64,000 nt of DNA from Bacillus pinisoli (GCF_023036475.1 NZ_JAJQKI010000004.1:1-64000), one strand, 5' to 3'. Counted from the first letter of the stretch, positions 23,444-33,086 are shown. Made by a program: numbers and translations. Notes: generated from the sequence alone by a model not told the origin.

Positions 23444-23644
23444 TTATTCTGCAACGGAGTGATTATGAATAACTTGGAGTTCTCTTTCTGTAGCTTCCAT
23501 CTGACTGCTACAAATTGGACATGTTGAAATATTTTTTGTTTTAAAATTATCTCTTACCCAGCAATTACATGTATCTGACGTACACTCCCACACTTTTGTG
23601 ACAGCCATTTTAATTTCTTCCACCGGTTTTTTACCAAATACCAT
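23444..23644 (-). CDS. YdjO-like cold-inducible zinc-ribbon protein
   Basis: A 66-residue protein with VWECTSDTCNCWVRDNF and STCPICSSQM, giving two Cys pairs that probably bind zinc. This matches the YdjO family in length and spacing; YdjO is cold-induced in Bacillus subtilis. The RBS is GGGGGC. It stands alone, with 270 bp of AT-rich sequence upstream. Confidence 0.75.
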   Translation of the reverse strand: MVFGKKPVEEIKMAVTKVWECTSDTCNCWVRDNFKTKNISTCPICSSQMEATERELQVIHNHSVAE

Positions 23645-23776
23645 TTACTTTGCCCCCTGTACGATTAGAGTAAGAATAACCCTAACGTTTTTTATTAGAA
23701 CTAGTACAATACTTACACTTCAATCATTCCCTCTAATAAAAACCTCCAATATTTATAGTATATGCTCATTACCCAT

Positions 23777-23834
23777 AAAAAAATTCACATATTGTAAAAA
23801 AGTACCAAATCATGATCACTTTTTACAATATGTG
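23777..23834 (-). terminator. Long stem-loop terminator of the DUF421 gene
   Basis: A stem of about 19 bp with one bulge (TTCACATATTGTAAAAAAGT and its complement) and a 14-nt loop, followed on the minus strand by seven T. It lies about 80 bp past the stop at 23916. The remaining interval 23645-23776 shows nothing else. Confidence 0.65.
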
Positions 23835-23915
23835 AAACTAAAAAGTAATGTTTAGCTTAAATTAAAATTATATACCATTTCCTAAATAAATGCAAGTAGT
23901 TTTTTTCATCTTCTA

Positions 23916-24602
23916 CTACTGAAAATAACTTGGTGGTTCTTCGTTATGACCTTTATTCTTTACCTCTTGAAACAAATCTACTTCAGCAGTCTCCTTGGGA
24001 CGGGATGATTTTGTTGGCAGGATAAAAGGTTTGGAGGTTACATTTTTTCCGACTGTTTTATAGACAACTTTTGTTTTTGGTAGTAAAGAGTCTATATACT
24101 GTCTTAATTCTTGAATATCCGTCCTAATTGTGTCCAAATCTTCTTTAGTTGCATTTTGTTTATTCTGTTTTAACAAGAATCCAACTTGGCCGTTTGGTTC
24201 CAGTGTTGCATATTGTACGTCAGAGATATTAGTGACATTCTTCTGTCTTAGTTGCATTTCTAGTAGATCAACTGTCATTCTTAATTTTGCTAAATTTTTA
24301 TACTTGATGGTACCATTATCAATTAGCATTTTAGATTGGCCAGTAATAAACTTTTCTACAAAATCAAACTTTAATTGTAAGTATTCAACCAATACAAGTG
24401 TAAGGACTAAAATTAGACCTACTAATATTGTCATCCAGACATTTTTCCCAACCACAGGTTGAACAAGGAGAGATCCTAAGCCGATCATAATCACAACTTG
24501 CGCTAGTGTCATTTGGGAGATTGATTTGCGACCTGCAATACGTAACAAGATGGTTCCCCCAAGGACAATTAGTGACGCTTTCCAAAGCAAGCTCCAATCC
24601 AT
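23916..24602 (-). CDS. DUF421 (YetF-like) membrane protein
   Basis: A 228-residue protein with three N-terminal membrane helices (about 5-80) and a cytoplasmic DUF421 domain: LRIAGRKSISQMTLAQVVIM, LIDNGTIKYKNLAKLRMT, MQLRQKNVTNISDVQYATLEPNGQVG. YetF-family proteins are spore or vegetative membrane proteins of unknown biochemical role. The C-terminal tail is charged. The RBS is GGGGTG. Confidence 0.88.
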   Translation of the reverse strand: MDWSLLWKASLIVLGGTILLRIAGRKSISQMTLAQVVIMIGLGSLLVQPVVGKNVWMTILVGLILVLTLVLVEYLQLKFDFVEKFITGQSKMLIDNGTIKYKNLAKLRMTVDLLEMQLRQKNVTNISDVQYATLEPNGQVGFLLKQNKQNATKEDLDTIRTDIQELRQYIDSLLPKTKVVYKTVGKNVTSKPFILPTKSSRPKETAEVDLFQEVKNKGHNEEPPSYFQ

Positions 24603-24717
24603 ACTAACACCCCTTCTTCCTCTATTTAGATAGTATTAAAATAACTCATATAGATAGGGAATATGCATTAGTGGTTAAAAGTGAGTTAATTAAGATATGC
24701 CGTTAAATTAAGCCACA

Positions 24718-24748
24718 TAAAAAAAGAACGCCCGTTTTTAGCGTTCCT
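24718..24748 (-). terminator. Intrinsic terminator of the GerP-like gene
   Basis: Arms GAACGC and GCGTTC, with a T run on the minus strand. Confidence 0.75.
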
Positions 24749-24780
24749 ACTTTTGTTGAGTCGGTATATTTAAACGACGT

Positions 24781-25017
24781 TTAAAAATTAATAATAAAAG
24801 GCTTGAATGAAGAAGTCACATTGTCACTGATATCAACATCTGTTGCTCCGGTACTACTCTTTTTATTTGAGATCCTCATAAACGAACCTGTATTAAATGT
24901 ACCTGCCCCACCTTTGTCTTGTGCAGATCCATTAGGAGAAATTCTAAAAGCATCTCCTACTGTAAAGGCACCATCCCCAACACTGTCTACATAAACTCCA
25001 CCTACGAAAGAAGGCAT
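24781..25017 (-). CDS. GerPA/GerPF-type spore germination protein
   Basis: A 78-residue protein: MPSFVGGVYVDSVGDGAFTV, GDAFRISPNGSAQDKGGAGTFN. This is the signature of the small GerPA/GerPF coat-localised proteins that let germinants reach the spore interior. The usual hexacistronic gerP operon is not present here, so it is a lone paralogue. The RBS is GGAGTG. It was probably expressed from a late sporulation promoter, which I could not pin down. Confidence 0.85.
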   Translation of the reverse strand: MPSFVGGVYVDSVGDGAFTVGDAFRISPNGSAQDKGGAGTFNTGSFMRISNKKSSTGATDVDISDNVTSSFKPFIINF

Positions 25018-25047
25018 ATTTTACACTCCTTTTTCCTTATAAATAAT

Positions 25048-25122
25048 GCTTTTTCCGTATAAATTGTTGCTTTCGAACTATTATAAAATCTACTACTTTA
25101 TCTAGAAAACCGCTAAAGAGCC
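25048..25122. repeat. MITE-like element, GGCTCTTT family (short copy)
   Basis: About 75 bp from GCTTTTTCCGTATAAATTGT to CTAAAGAGCC. It shares the left 22 bp and the TCTAGAAAACCGCT block with the element at 23085-23257. It appears to be an internal deletion derivative. Confidence 0.55.
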
Positions 25123-25179
25123 TTAATTAATTACTTGTAGTAGGTTATGAGCCTACAAGGAAAAAGGTGCACTCCCTTA

Positions 25180-26502
25180 TCAACCTGTTAAAACATCTTC
25201 ACTCGGGTATTTAATTTTTTCTTTCTTAGGATTACCTAATGAATACACCATTGTTAAAGGACCTAACTTCCCTAAAAACATGATGACAATTATCACTAAC
25301 TTTCCTATTGGCGTCAAGGAATAGGTTAATCCTAGAGTTAGACCGACTGTTCCAAAAGCTGATACTACTTCAAAGAATATATACAATAGAGGAGCCTTTT
25401 CGGTAATACTTAAAATAAATATTCCTACCACCACAAATAACAGTGATACCACTGTAATAGCAAGTGATTTTACAATTAAGCGCTCCTTAATTGTTCTTCT
25501 ACCAATAACAAGATCTTCTCGTCCCCTTATAAATGAGAGAACACTAAAAATAATTAGAATAAAGGTTGTTAGTTTAATTCCCCCACCAGTAGAAGCACTT
25601 CCTGCTCCGATGAACATTAGAATAATGATTAATAAGATTGTCGGCTCTTTTAACGCTGCCAAATCCACTGTATTAAACCCCGCTGTTCTTGGGGCAACCG
25701 CTTGAAAATAAGATGCCCAGATTTTTTCTCCAAAGGAAAGTAATCCAAATGTATGAGGATTTCCATACTCGATAAGGAAAATGGCAAGCATAGCGAATAC
25801 ATTAATACATAAAGTACCCCAAACCATAAGTTTTGTATGAAGACTTAACCGCTTTAAGCTTCTCTTACTTTTAAAATCTAATAAGACAGTAAACCCAATT
25901 CCACCAATTATAAATAGTAGGGAAATGACGATATTAACGACAGGATCCCCTACGTAACCTATTAAGTTATCGGGCCATAATCCAAATCCAGCGTTATTGA
26001 ACGCTGAAACAGAATGGAAAAGGCTGTAATATAACCCCTTTCCCCAACCGTATTCAGGAACCCATCTAAAAGATAAAAGCATCATGGCGATTAATTCAAT
26101 CGAAAAAGAAAAGATGAATAAGTACTTTACCAGATTAACGACTCCACCCAATGAGGTTTGATTAAGAGCCTGTTGCACTAGAAGTCTTTCCTTCATACCG
26201 ATTTTCCTACCTAACACAATAAAGATGAGGACAGCAAATGACATAATTCCTAAGCCACCTGTTTGAATGAGACATAATATAACCACTTCACCAAAAGTTG
26301 TGTAAACTGTCCCCGTATCAAACACCACTAAACCCGTAACCGTCATAGCAGAAGTGGAAGTAAATAAAGCATCTAGCCATGTAATGGAGGTATGTGTGGA
26401 AATCGGTAGTTTCAGTAAAATCGTACCCAGAATAATAAATACGCCGAAAACTAAAACAAGTAGTTGAGAAGGATTCAATTTTATATACTTGTTATTCTTC
26501 AT
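25180..26502 (-). CDS. TrkH/KtrB-type potassium uptake membrane subunit
   Basis: A 440-residue polytopic protein with four pore-loop repeats: SAMTVTGLVV, SAFNNAGFG, APRTAGFNT and SAFGTVGLT. These are the K+ selectivity segments of Ktr/Trk transporters. Length fits KtrB/KtrD. No KtrA/KtrC (RCK) gene is adjacent, so it more likely resembles the unlinked KtrD arrangement. ATG at 26502 is chosen; the frame also opens at TTG 26514. The RBS is weak. Confidence 0.9.
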   Translation of the reverse strand: MKNNKYIKLNPSQLLVLVFGVFIILGTILLKLPISTHTSITWLDALFTSTSAMTVTGLVVFDTGTVYTTFGEVVILCLIQTGGLGIMSFAVLIFIVLGRKIGMKERLLVQQALNQTSLGGVVNLVKYLFIFSFSIELIAMMLLSFRWVPEYGWGKGLYYSLFHSVSAFNNAGFGLWPDNLIGYVGDPVVNIVISLLFIIGGIGFTVLLDFKSKRSLKRLSLHTKLMVWGTLCINVFAMLAIFLIEYGNPHTFGLLSFGEKIWASYFQAVAPRTAGFNTVDLAALKEPTILLIIILMFIGAGSASTGGGIKLTTFILIIFSVLSFIRGREDLVIGRRTIKERLIVKSLAITVVSLLFVVVGIFILSITEKAPLLYIFFEVVSAFGTVGLTLGLTYSLTPIGKLVIIVIMFLGKLGPLTMVYSLGNPKKEKIKYPSEDVLTG

Positions 26503-26684
26503 ACAGCATCTCAATTCTTTAAATTATTAAGTTTCTGTCAGATATCATACTCCCGTTCAAATAACTTGTAAAGAAATATTTAACATAGTACAACTTAGGT
26601 CAATTGTATCTTAGTGTAAAGGTCATTATTGTATAGATTGTCACTTTTAATACTGGAAAGAGTCCAAATTGGGGGGCGAGAAGA

Positions 26685-26819
26685 ATGAATCATATAGATT
26701 GGCAGTTTGTTTGCTTTGTAGGTGGTTCTCTTGTACATGAAGCTTGGCAATTACTCGGATTACCTCAAGTACAGTATTGGGAATTTAAAAACACTTCTCT
26801 TTCTGATAAGACTAAATAA
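26685..26819 (+). CDS. Small hypothetical protein (44 aa)
   Basis: An open frame beginning MNHIDWQFVCFVGGSLVHEA, followed by WQLLGLPQVQYWEF, with GGGGGGCGAG seven bases before ATG. A weakly hydrophobic segment runs from about 8 to 26. No family is recognised. It lies upstream of the cupredoxin gene, 85 bp away on the same strand. The strong RBS supports translation. Confidence 0.55.
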   Translation: MNHIDWQFVCFVGGSLVHEAWQLLGLPQVQYWEFKNTSLSDKTK

Positions 26820-26904
26820 GTTTTTAAGTAGAATACTTTAAAAAGTAGGACAATTCCCTTTTCCTCTCACATAGATATATAAAAGATGGAAAGGAGGACA
26901 AGGG

Positions 26905-27354
26905 ATGAAATTTGTCATTATTAAACGTTCTTGGATTATTTATAGTGCGTTATGTTTCGTGTTAGTCATGTGCAGTTTACTGTTTTTTAGGCCGAATGCA
27001 TTACCCGTTGATGGGGAAACATCTCCTACTCATGATTTATATACCTTTCATATGGTAACAGGGGAATTCTCTTCAGAAGATGACTCAGGAAATGAGATTG
27101 AATCATATCGATTTGATCCAGGGACCATTGTTGTACCAAAAGAAGAAGAGATTAAACTAAGTATTCTTGGCGTGAATGGAAAAGAACATCCTTTTATCAT
27201 CGAGGGGACCAACGCAAAAGGTGTAGTTGAAAAGGGAAAAGAGACCATTCTTACATTAAAATTCTCAAAAGAAGGCACTTATCGATTAATCTGCACCGCT
27301 CATCCAGATGCAGATCATAACGGACCAATGATAGGTTATATTGTAGTAAAGTAA
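26905..27354 (+). CDS. Membrane-anchored cupredoxin-domain protein
   Basis: A 149-residue protein with an N-terminal signal anchor (10-28) and a cupredoxin domain outside the membrane. Likely copper ligands are H95 (KEHPF), C130, H133 and M142 in the block CTAHPDADHNGPM. It may carry electrons or handle copper near the membrane; no oxidase genes are adjacent. The RBS is AAGGAGGAC. Confidence 0.8.
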   Translation: MKFVIIKRSWIIYSALCFVLVMCSLLFFRPNALPVDGETSPTHDLYTFHMVTGEFSSEDDSGNEIESYRFDPGTIVVPKEEEIKLSILGVNGKEHPFIIEGTNAKGVVEKGKETILTLKFSKEGTYRLICTAHPDADHNGPMIGYIVVK

Positions 27355-27378
27355 CTTAACATATTCTATCACATGGCT

Positions 27379-27406
27379 AAAAGGGACAAATCAACTGTCC
27401 CTTTTT
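27379..27406. terminator. Bidirectional terminator
   Basis: Arms AAAAGGGACA and TGTCCCTTTT between the cupredoxin gene and the convergent small gene at 27410-27544. Confidence 0.8.
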
Positions 27407-27409
27407 GTG

Positions 27410-27544
27410 TTACTTCTTCTGAGCTCTTAAAGCTTTTAACGCTACCTTTTCAAAACCATTTCCTCTTTCCTCTGCAAACTCAACATCAGCTTTAGGGAGT
27501 GCAGTATTATGCTGTTTTGATTTGTTTTTCTTATTTTCAGCCAT
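27410..27544 (-). CDS. Small hypothetical protein (44 aa)
   Basis: A lysine-rich protein beginning MAENKKNKSKQHNTALPKAD and ending VALKALRAQKK. GAGGTGG precedes the ATG at proper spacing, and a terminator follows the stop. Size and composition recall small spore or stress proteins of Bacillus, but I cannot assign a family. Confidence 0.6.
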   Translation of the reverse strand: MAENKKNKSKQHNTALPKADVEFAEERGNGFEKVALKALRAQKK

Positions 27545-27732
27545 CTTTTTCACCACCTCACTGCTCCGATTAAGAATTAGAATTAATTCTTACTGAGTAG
27601 TCTGCATACTTTTCTTGCTACTATTCCGGTTTATTGAGAGATCTAACACTCCATATTCCCCCAAAATTATGTAACTTAAAATATAGACCTCCGACTAACA
27701 AAGCAAGGGTTTGATGCAATTAAAAGAATAAT

Positions 27733-27767
27733 AAATAAGTGGGAGGTATTCCCTCCCACTTATTTCG
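27733..27767 (-). terminator. Intrinsic terminator of helD
   Basis: Arms AATAAGTGGGAGG and CCTCCCACTTATT around GTATT-type loop, with a T-rich run on the minus strand. The surrounding interval 27545-27801 holds no other supported feature. Confidence 0.75.
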
Positions 27768-27801
27768 TTTCTCTTTGCAAAAATGGATAATTGAACTGTA
27801 C

Positions 27802-30090
27802 TCACACTACATTATCTATAAGCTCATTGTCTATCCAATTTATTAAAAGATTCTTTTTTTCCTTTGCCAACAGAGTTAAACGGTGTAAAGGTCTTGTCAT
27901 TGCTACATATAGTAGTTTAATATCAACATCTGTCTCTGTAAACGGATCTTCAACACTCACCACAAAAACACTATCAAACTCTAACCCCTTCGCAATATAG
28001 GAAGGAACAATGACGACCTTACTAGTTTCCATTGTCTCTATTCCAACTAATAAACTAGTTTCTACTTGACCACGCTTATTAAACTCAACATGAAGTGCCT
28101 TCGCATCGCGTTCGGACTTCGTTATGATCGCAAAGGTTTTATTATTTTCTAGAAGCTGTTCGTTAATTTTCTCTACTATTGACTCTACCATACTAAGTTT
28201 ATCTACAACTTGTATAAATAATGGTTTTTGGCCATGTCGAACAACCGGTTCAACCTTTGGAATACTTTCTGGCATGAGACCAAGAATAACATTCGCAGCC
28301 TCCATAATTTCAACTGTTGTTCGGTAGCTTTTTTGCAATAACTTATAGTTAGCTCGCGGGAAAACTTTCGTTACTAATTCATTCCAATCTGTCATACCAC
28401 GATACGAATGAATTCCTTGAGCAAGGTCACCAACAATCGTAAACATATCGGTCCCTAATAAAGCTTTTAACGCTGAGAATTGAAAATAACTATAATCTTG
28501 AGCTTCATCAATTACAATATTTTTGGCCTTTAATTCGGGATTAACCCCATATAAATAATGTTGCAAGTATAATAACGAAGCTAAATCTTCCATTTCATAT
28601 GTATTCTTTTGTAAGTATTGGCTTTGGTAATCAAGGAATTCGAGTGCTTGCTCGTCTGATAAGATTCCTTTTGATAATGCTAAAAAATTCTCCGGTTGAA
28701 AAAATTCTTGGTAATAGTCAAATAGCGTTTTTTTAGGATAGTGTTTCATAAAACTTGTAACAGCTGTTCTAATTTCTTTATTTAATTGAACAAGCCTCAC
28801 TTCTTTTTCATCCATACAAGAAGAAACCGTTATTCTTCGTTTTAATGGATTTTTTATCGATAATGCAACATCTAGTTTATGTTCATATATGGACTCAACC
28901 TTGTGCAGCATTTGCTTTTTCTTACGTCTCACATCACCTTGCAGTACTTGCTTGATTCTATCAAGTCTTCTGTAATAAGGTAAATAATGATATTCCCTTT
29001 GAAAAAGATAAGTAAGTTTCTTGGCGGTCATTAATCTAAATTTTTCAACAGAAAAATCAGCAGTTGGGTAAAAACTACTTTTCACATCGTTCATATATTG
29101 ATCCAGCATCTTTTGATATTGAAAAGATCCTTTAAACTCAGAAATCCATTTTATCTTCTCTACCGTTTCTTTATCACTCTGTACCATTGCTACTAATTTC
29201 TTTTCTTGAGGAATGACCTTAATTTTCTTACCTACACATTGCTGCACATAGTCAATATAGGTCGTTTGTCTAATTTGGTCTACCCCAAGTTCAGGTAGCA
29301 CCTCAGAAATATAATCAATAAATAAACGGTTAGGTGCAATAACCATCATTTTTTCAGGATCAAACTCTTGGCCAAGTGTATAGATAAAGTAAGAGATTCG
29401 ATGTAAAGCAATGGTTGTTTTTCCACTTCCTGCTGCCCCTTGAACAATAATCGGGCGGTTTAAATCCGCCCGAATAATCTCATTTTGCTCACCCTGTATA
29501 GTGGAAACAATTTCGCTAAGGCGATTATCAGAGCTTTTCGCCAGTGAATCTTGAAGCAATTCATCATTTGTTGTTAGATCAACATCACGGTAACTAACAA
29601 GTGTACCTTCCTCAATTTCATATTGCCTTTTTAAAGAAAGATAACCTTCGTATGTTTCTCCTTCAGCCAAATATTCTACTTGCCCCAGTCTTCCATCATA
29701 ATATACATTTGCTATCGGAGATCTCCAGTCTACAATAATAGGCTCTTGAGTTTCCCGGTCAAACACAGAAGCTTTACCTATATATAGAATTTCCTCATCT
29801 TGTCGATCTTGATGTTTAAAGTTGATTCTCGCAAAATACGGTTTTGGTCGAATTTTCTTTAAGTTTCGCACCTCTTCAGCAGAACGTTGTAAGAACTGAG
29901 CATTAGTTAGGATGTTGGTGTAATTTAGACTGCTGTCCATCCAATCAAGATCTTCAAATGCTTCAGTAATCTTTTCACGGTAGTTTTCTTTAGAGGATTC
30001 TGTCGCAATGATTATTGATTCAATATAGTTTCTTGTAAACAATAAACGCTTAACTTCTTTTTGATAATCCGGGTGTTCCGTTAAGGACAT
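27802..30090 (-). CDS. helD: RNA polymerase recycling motor HelD
   Basis: A 762-residue superfamily 1 UvrD-like ATPase. It has an N-terminal coiled coil (1-75), Walker A GAAGSGKTT (218-226), a DEAQDYS motif II, GDLAQGIHSYRG, and KGLEFDSVFVV and LYVAMTRPLHRL near the C terminus. Length and layout match Bacillus HelD, which binds stalled RNA polymerase and removes it from DNA. The RBS is AAAGGAGATC. It follows prfC by 44 bp on the same strand. Confidence 0.92.
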   Translation of the reverse strand: MSLTEHPDYQKEVKRLLFTRNYIESIIIATESSKENYREKITEAFEDLDWMDSSLNYTNILTNAQFLQRSAEEVRNLKKIRPKPYFARINFKHQDRQDEEILYIGKASVFDRETQEPIIVDWRSPIANVYYDGRLGQVEYLAEGETYEGYLSLKRQYEIEEGTLVSYRDVDLTTNDELLQDSLAKSSDNRLSEIVSTIQGEQNEIIRADLNRPIIVQGAAGSGKTTIALHRISYFIYTLGQEFDPEKMMVIAPNRLFIDYISEVLPELGVDQIRQTTYIDYVQQCVGKKIKVIPQEKKLVAMVQSDKETVEKIKWISEFKGSFQYQKMLDQYMNDVKSSFYPTADFSVEKFRLMTAKKLTYLFQREYHYLPYYRRLDRIKQVLQGDVRRKKKQMLHKVESIYEHKLDVALSIKNPLKRRITVSSCMDEKEVRLVQLNKEIRTAVTSFMKHYPKKTLFDYYQEFFQPENFLALSKGILSDEQALEFLDYQSQYLQKNTYEMEDLASLLYLQHYLYGVNPELKAKNIVIDEAQDYSYFQFSALKALLGTDMFTIVGDLAQGIHSYRGMTDWNELVTKVFPRANYKLLQKSYRTTVEIMEAANVILGLMPESIPKVEPVVRHGQKPLFIQVVDKLSMVESIVEKINEQLLENNKTFAIITKSERDAKALHVEFNKRGQVETSLLVGIETMETSKVVIVPSYIAKGLEFDSVFVVSVEDPFTETDVDIKLLYVAMTRPLHRLTLLAKEKKNLLINWIDNELIDNVV

Positions 30091-30134
30091 GAACGATCTC
30101 CTTTCAGCATTTTGAATGGAAAACGAAAGGTTGG

Positions 30135-31712
30135 TTAAACCTCCATTGGGTTATAGAGCTTTACATCTGGATTCTTTTCTTGGAACCATCTAAGTGCAAA
30201 ATCATTTTCAAATAAGAATGCCTTATTCTCATAGCGATCCCGTACTAATAAACTTCTAGAGCTAGATAGATTTTCAGAGACTTCTCCTTCCACCCATCTT
30301 GCTATTTTTGAACCCATCGGCTGGATCGTAATATCTACGTTATATTCACCTTTCATTCTGTGCTCAAATACTTCGAACTGAAGTTGACCAACAGCCCCCA
30401 AAATATATTCCTCTAAGTGTAAAGAACGGAAGAGCTGGATGGCTCCTTCTTGTACAAGTTGAGTAAGTCCTTTTTGGAATTGCTTTTGCTTCATAACGTT
30501 CTTCGCTGTAACTTTTATATAGAGTTCTGGTGTAAACTGAGGAAGTCGATCATATTGAAATTGCGCCTTTCCTCCTCCAATTAATGTATCACCAATTTGA
30601 TACGTTCCTGGATCATATAACCCAATAATATCTCCTGCCACAGCCTCATCAACCGTATGACGGTCATCTGCCATAAATTGAGTAGACTGAGATAGTTTAA
30701 CCTGCTTGCCCGTTCTTGCAACGGTGACATTCATTCCTCTTTCAAATTTACCTGAGCAAATTCGTAAAAAGGCAATTCGATCACGGTGGGCTGGATTCAT
30801 GTTTGCTTGAATCTTAAAAATAAACCCAGAAAACGCTTCTTCTGTGGGCTCGATTTCTCCCTCAGTTGAATGACGTGGTTGAGGTGGAGGCGCTAGCTCG
30901 ACATACGTATCCAAGAAGGTCTGGACACCAAAATTAGTTAATCCACTACCAAAGAATACAGGAGTTAATTCACCATTTAGAATTCTTTCCTCAGAGAATT
31001 CATTACCCGCTTCGCTTAATAATTCAATTTCCTCTAAACATTTGTCATATAGACCTGACTGTGTAATTGCAGCTGACTCAGGAGCTCTACCCTCTTCATC
31101 AAGATCAATGTATCTATCTTTCTCTTCTACACGAACTTGTTCAATTCGGTTATAAAATCGATCATATACTCCTAAGAATTCCTTCCCCATACCAATTGGC
31201 CAGTTCATTGGATACGATTCAATTCCAAGAACTTCTTCAAGCTCAGCCAACAGTTCAAGAGGATCCTTACCAATACGGTCAAGTTTATTCATAAAGGTGA
31301 AGATCGGTATTCCACGTTTACGACAAACTTGGAAAAGCTTAATCGTCTGGTCCTCAATCCCTTTTGTTGAATCAATGACCATGACTGCACTATCAACCGC
31401 CGTTAAAGTACGATAAGTGTCCTCACTAAAATCCTGATGTCCAGGTGTATCTAATATGTTAATGTTTCTATTTTTATATTGAAATTGCATGACACTGGAT
31501 GTAACTGAAATTCCACGTTGCTTTTCAATTTCCATCCAATCTGATGTTGCAAATTTACCTGTTTTCTTCCCTTTAACCGTCCCCGCATCGCGAATGACAC
31601 CACCAAACAACAGTAACTGTTCAGTTAAAGTTGTTTTCCCTGCATCCGGGTGGGAAATGATTGCAAAGGTTCTTCTTGACAATATTTTATCTTTAGTAGA
31701 TTCTGTTTTCAT
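30135..31712 (-). CDS. prfC: Peptide chain release factor 3
   Basis: A 525-residue translational GTPase with G1 [21 protein letters not shown]3 DTPGHQDF and G4 NKLDR, followed by elongation-factor-type domains II and III. RF3 recycles RF1 and RF2 after peptide release. Length fits RF3 rather than EF-G. The RBS is AAAGAGGGACGGC. The 300-bp interval to its right (31713-32018) holds only a terminator for the next gene. Confidence 0.95.
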   Translation of the reverse strand: MKTESTKDKILSRRTFAIISHPDAGKTTLTEQLLLFGGVIRDAGTVKGKKTGKFATSDWMEIEKQRGISVTSSVMQFQYKNRNINILDTPGHQDFSEDTYRTLTAVDSAVMVIDSTKGIEDQTIKLFQVCRKRGIPIFTFMNKLDRIGKDPLELLAELEEVLGIESYPMNWPIGMGKEFLGVYDRFYNRIEQVRVEEKDRYIDLDEEGRAPESAAITQSGLYDKCLEEIELLSEAGNEFSEERILNGELTPVFFGSGLTNFGVQTFLDTYVELAPPPQPRHSTEGEIEPTEEAFSGFIFKIQANMNPAHRDRIAFLRICSGKFERGMNVTVARTGKQVKLSQSTQFMADDRHTVDEAVAGDIIGLYDPGTYQIGDTLIGGGKAQFQYDRLPQFTPELYIKVTAKNVMKQKQFQKGLTQLVQEGAIQLFRSLHLEEYILGAVGQLQFEVFEHRMKGEYNVDITIQPMGSKIARWVEGEVSENLSSSRSLLVRDRYENKAFLFENDFALRWFQEKNPDVKLYNPMEV

Positions 31713-31987
31713 GCCGTCCCTCTTTTTACAGAATATTTAAAACCAGAATGATAATAATACCAAAAAATGTGTAAAAAGTCAATTGTAACAACACTTTACC
31801 ACATGAAAGACTACCGATTTGTCCGGTAATCTCAGTTGGTTAAGTATAAAAAACTAAGGCTAGGAAAGTGGAGAAGATAAACTCTTACTGGAGAAATAAC
31901 AATGTAATTGTATAAATTCCTAGTTTTTTTAAGCAAAAGGCATATGCTCCCTAGTTAGTTCCAAGTTGCTCAACAAATAACAACAAA

Positions 31988-32013
31988 AAGCTACTGACAT
32001 AGTCAATAGCTTC
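31988..32013 (-). terminator. Intrinsic terminator
   Basis: Arms AGCTATTGAC and GTCAGTAGCT with a T run on the minus strand, six bases after the stop at 32019. Confidence 0.75.
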
Positions 32014-32018
32014 TCGAT

Positions 32019-32225
32019 TTATTGAACATCCTCAAAATAATCTTTATAAAAACCGCCAACTGTTCCTGTGTTATCTACAAGAAAATAAAATTCTTCGGTT
32101 TCATTCTTAACTTCATACACCTTGTCGACTGTTAATACATTTGACACCATATATTTTTCAGCATTTGTATGTATGCATCTTACCTTTTTTACAGTTTCTC
32201 TCTCTTTCCAATCTAAATGAATCAT
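32019..32225 (-). CDS. Hypothetical protein (68 aa)
   Basis: A 68-residue protein, MIHLDWKERETVKKVRCIHT at the start, with two strand-like halves (KYMVSNVLTVDKVYEVKN and EFYFLVDNTGTVGGFYKDYF). The fold suggests a small beta barrel. ATG at 32225 is chosen because CAGGAGG lies six bases upstream; ATG at 32231 would touch the RBS. No family is recognised. Confidence 0.6.
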   Translation of the reverse strand: MIHLDWKERETVKKVRCIHTNAEKYMVSNVLTVDKVYEVKNETEEFYFLVDNTGTVGGFYKDYFEDVQ

Positions 32226-32318
32226 ATTCATCCTCCTGAAAAATCTATTCATTAATTTATCATACACAAAAGTTAAGTAATTTAAAAGAAATAGCTGCAC
32301 TCAAAATTCGTGTCAAAA

Positions 32319-32348
32319 TTGATATTTTATGTTATGATTACATATAAT
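32319..32348 (+). promoter_or_regulatory. Promoter of the antisense (antitoxin) RNA
   Basis: TTGATA at 32319-32324 and TATAAT at 32343-32348 with an 18-bp spacer. Transcription would start near 32355. Confidence 0.6.
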
Positions 32349-32354
32349 TAGAAT

Positions 32355-32480
32355 ACAATAAAAAAGACCATAAGTGTTGCTGCACTTACGGTCTACAACA
32401 TTCGGTCCAAAATGGGATCGGCCATTACTCTAAAGAATAGACCTCACCCTCTTTAACGGATAAGGGAGGTCTATTTTTTG
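32355..32480 (+). ncRNA. Candidate type I antitoxin antisense RNA
   Basis: About 125 nt from the promoter above to a terminator: arms AATAGACCTC (32436-32445) and GAGGTCTATT (32466-32475) followed by T. It is antisense to the 3' end of the holin-like toxin gene and its whole downstream untranslated region. On the minus strand a second hairpin (32365-32394, AGACC/GGTCT with TAAGTG/CACTTA) followed by six T would end the toxin mRNA. Overlapping 3' ends are the arrangement of BsrG/SR4 and TxpA/RatA. Confidence 0.65.
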
Positions 32481-32560
32481 TTGTTGTTCGAAGAATTTAG
32501 TATCGCAACAACTAATGACGCAAAAGAAAGCATGATTACCAAGCTTTCAAAAATTGTCAT
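32471..32560 (-). CDS. Holin-like type I toxin peptide (29 aa)
   Basis: The 29-residue peptide begins MTIFESLVIMLSFASLVVAI and ends LNSSNNNKK: one membrane helix and a basic tail, as in the TxpA/BsrG holin-like toxin family. AAAGGGGGT lies eight bases before the ATG at 32560; an ATG six bases earlier is too close to it. Upstream, TGATATACT looks like an extended -10 box. It is too short for ordinary gene finders. Confidence 0.75.
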   Translation of the reverse strand: MTIFESLVIMLSFASLVVAILNSSNNNKK

Positions 32561-32684
32561 AGGCATCACCCCCTTTCATGTTGGGGTTAGCCGACCGCCC
32601 TTTTAGAACTAAAATGTTGTATAAATAGTATATCACACCAACAATCAGAACACACGTTCCATATAATAAGATAGGACAACTAGA

Positions 32685-33086
32685 CTATTTTATTTTTTTT
32701 ACAGATATTGCCTGGGTAGATTTACTTACTTTTAACTCATTTATTTTCTTGTCATTCAGTAAGCCTAACTGAATAGCGGCATCTATCTTTTGTTCATCCG
32801 GTCTTTTGACAAGCTGTATACATTCTTTTAAATTTTCTTCTTCAAGATATTGAACCGTCCTTGCTTCATCATAACTTTCAGATATACGGATTTGACGTTG
32901 GATAAAGTAATCACCAACTGTAACCTCTGCTTTGCAATTCACTCCCGTTTGCTCATCGAAATAAGAATGGAACACCTGTTTTATCTTGTCCATTTCTTCT
33001 TTAGCAGCTTTAGATTGTTTAATAAGTAATACATATCTTTCCAACAGTTCCTCCGATAGATAACTCTCCCTGATCCCTTCTGTCAT
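32685..33086 (-). CDS. Hypothetical protein (133 aa)
   Basis: A charged soluble protein with a helical N-terminal half (LSEELLERYVLLIKQSKAAKEEMD...) and a KKINELKVSKSTQ tail. It looks like small phage- or plasmid-type proteins but no family is recognised. The RBS GGAGGAGGGAATTAG is very strong. Its start overlaps a different open frame reading MISISPSYDEAGRWRREL, which has no convincing RBS. Confidence 0.55.
   Translation of the reverse strand: MTEGIRESYLSEELLERYVLLIKQSKAAKEEMDKIKQVFHSYFDEQTGVNCKAEVTVGDYFIQRQIRISESYDEARTVQYLEEENLKECIQLVKRPDEQKIDAAIQLGLLNDKKINELKVSKSTQAISVKKIK

Noticed and set aside
26515-26684. c-di-AMP or other riboswitch before the K+ transporter gene
   Set aside because: No conserved aptamer elements or terminator structure could be seen.
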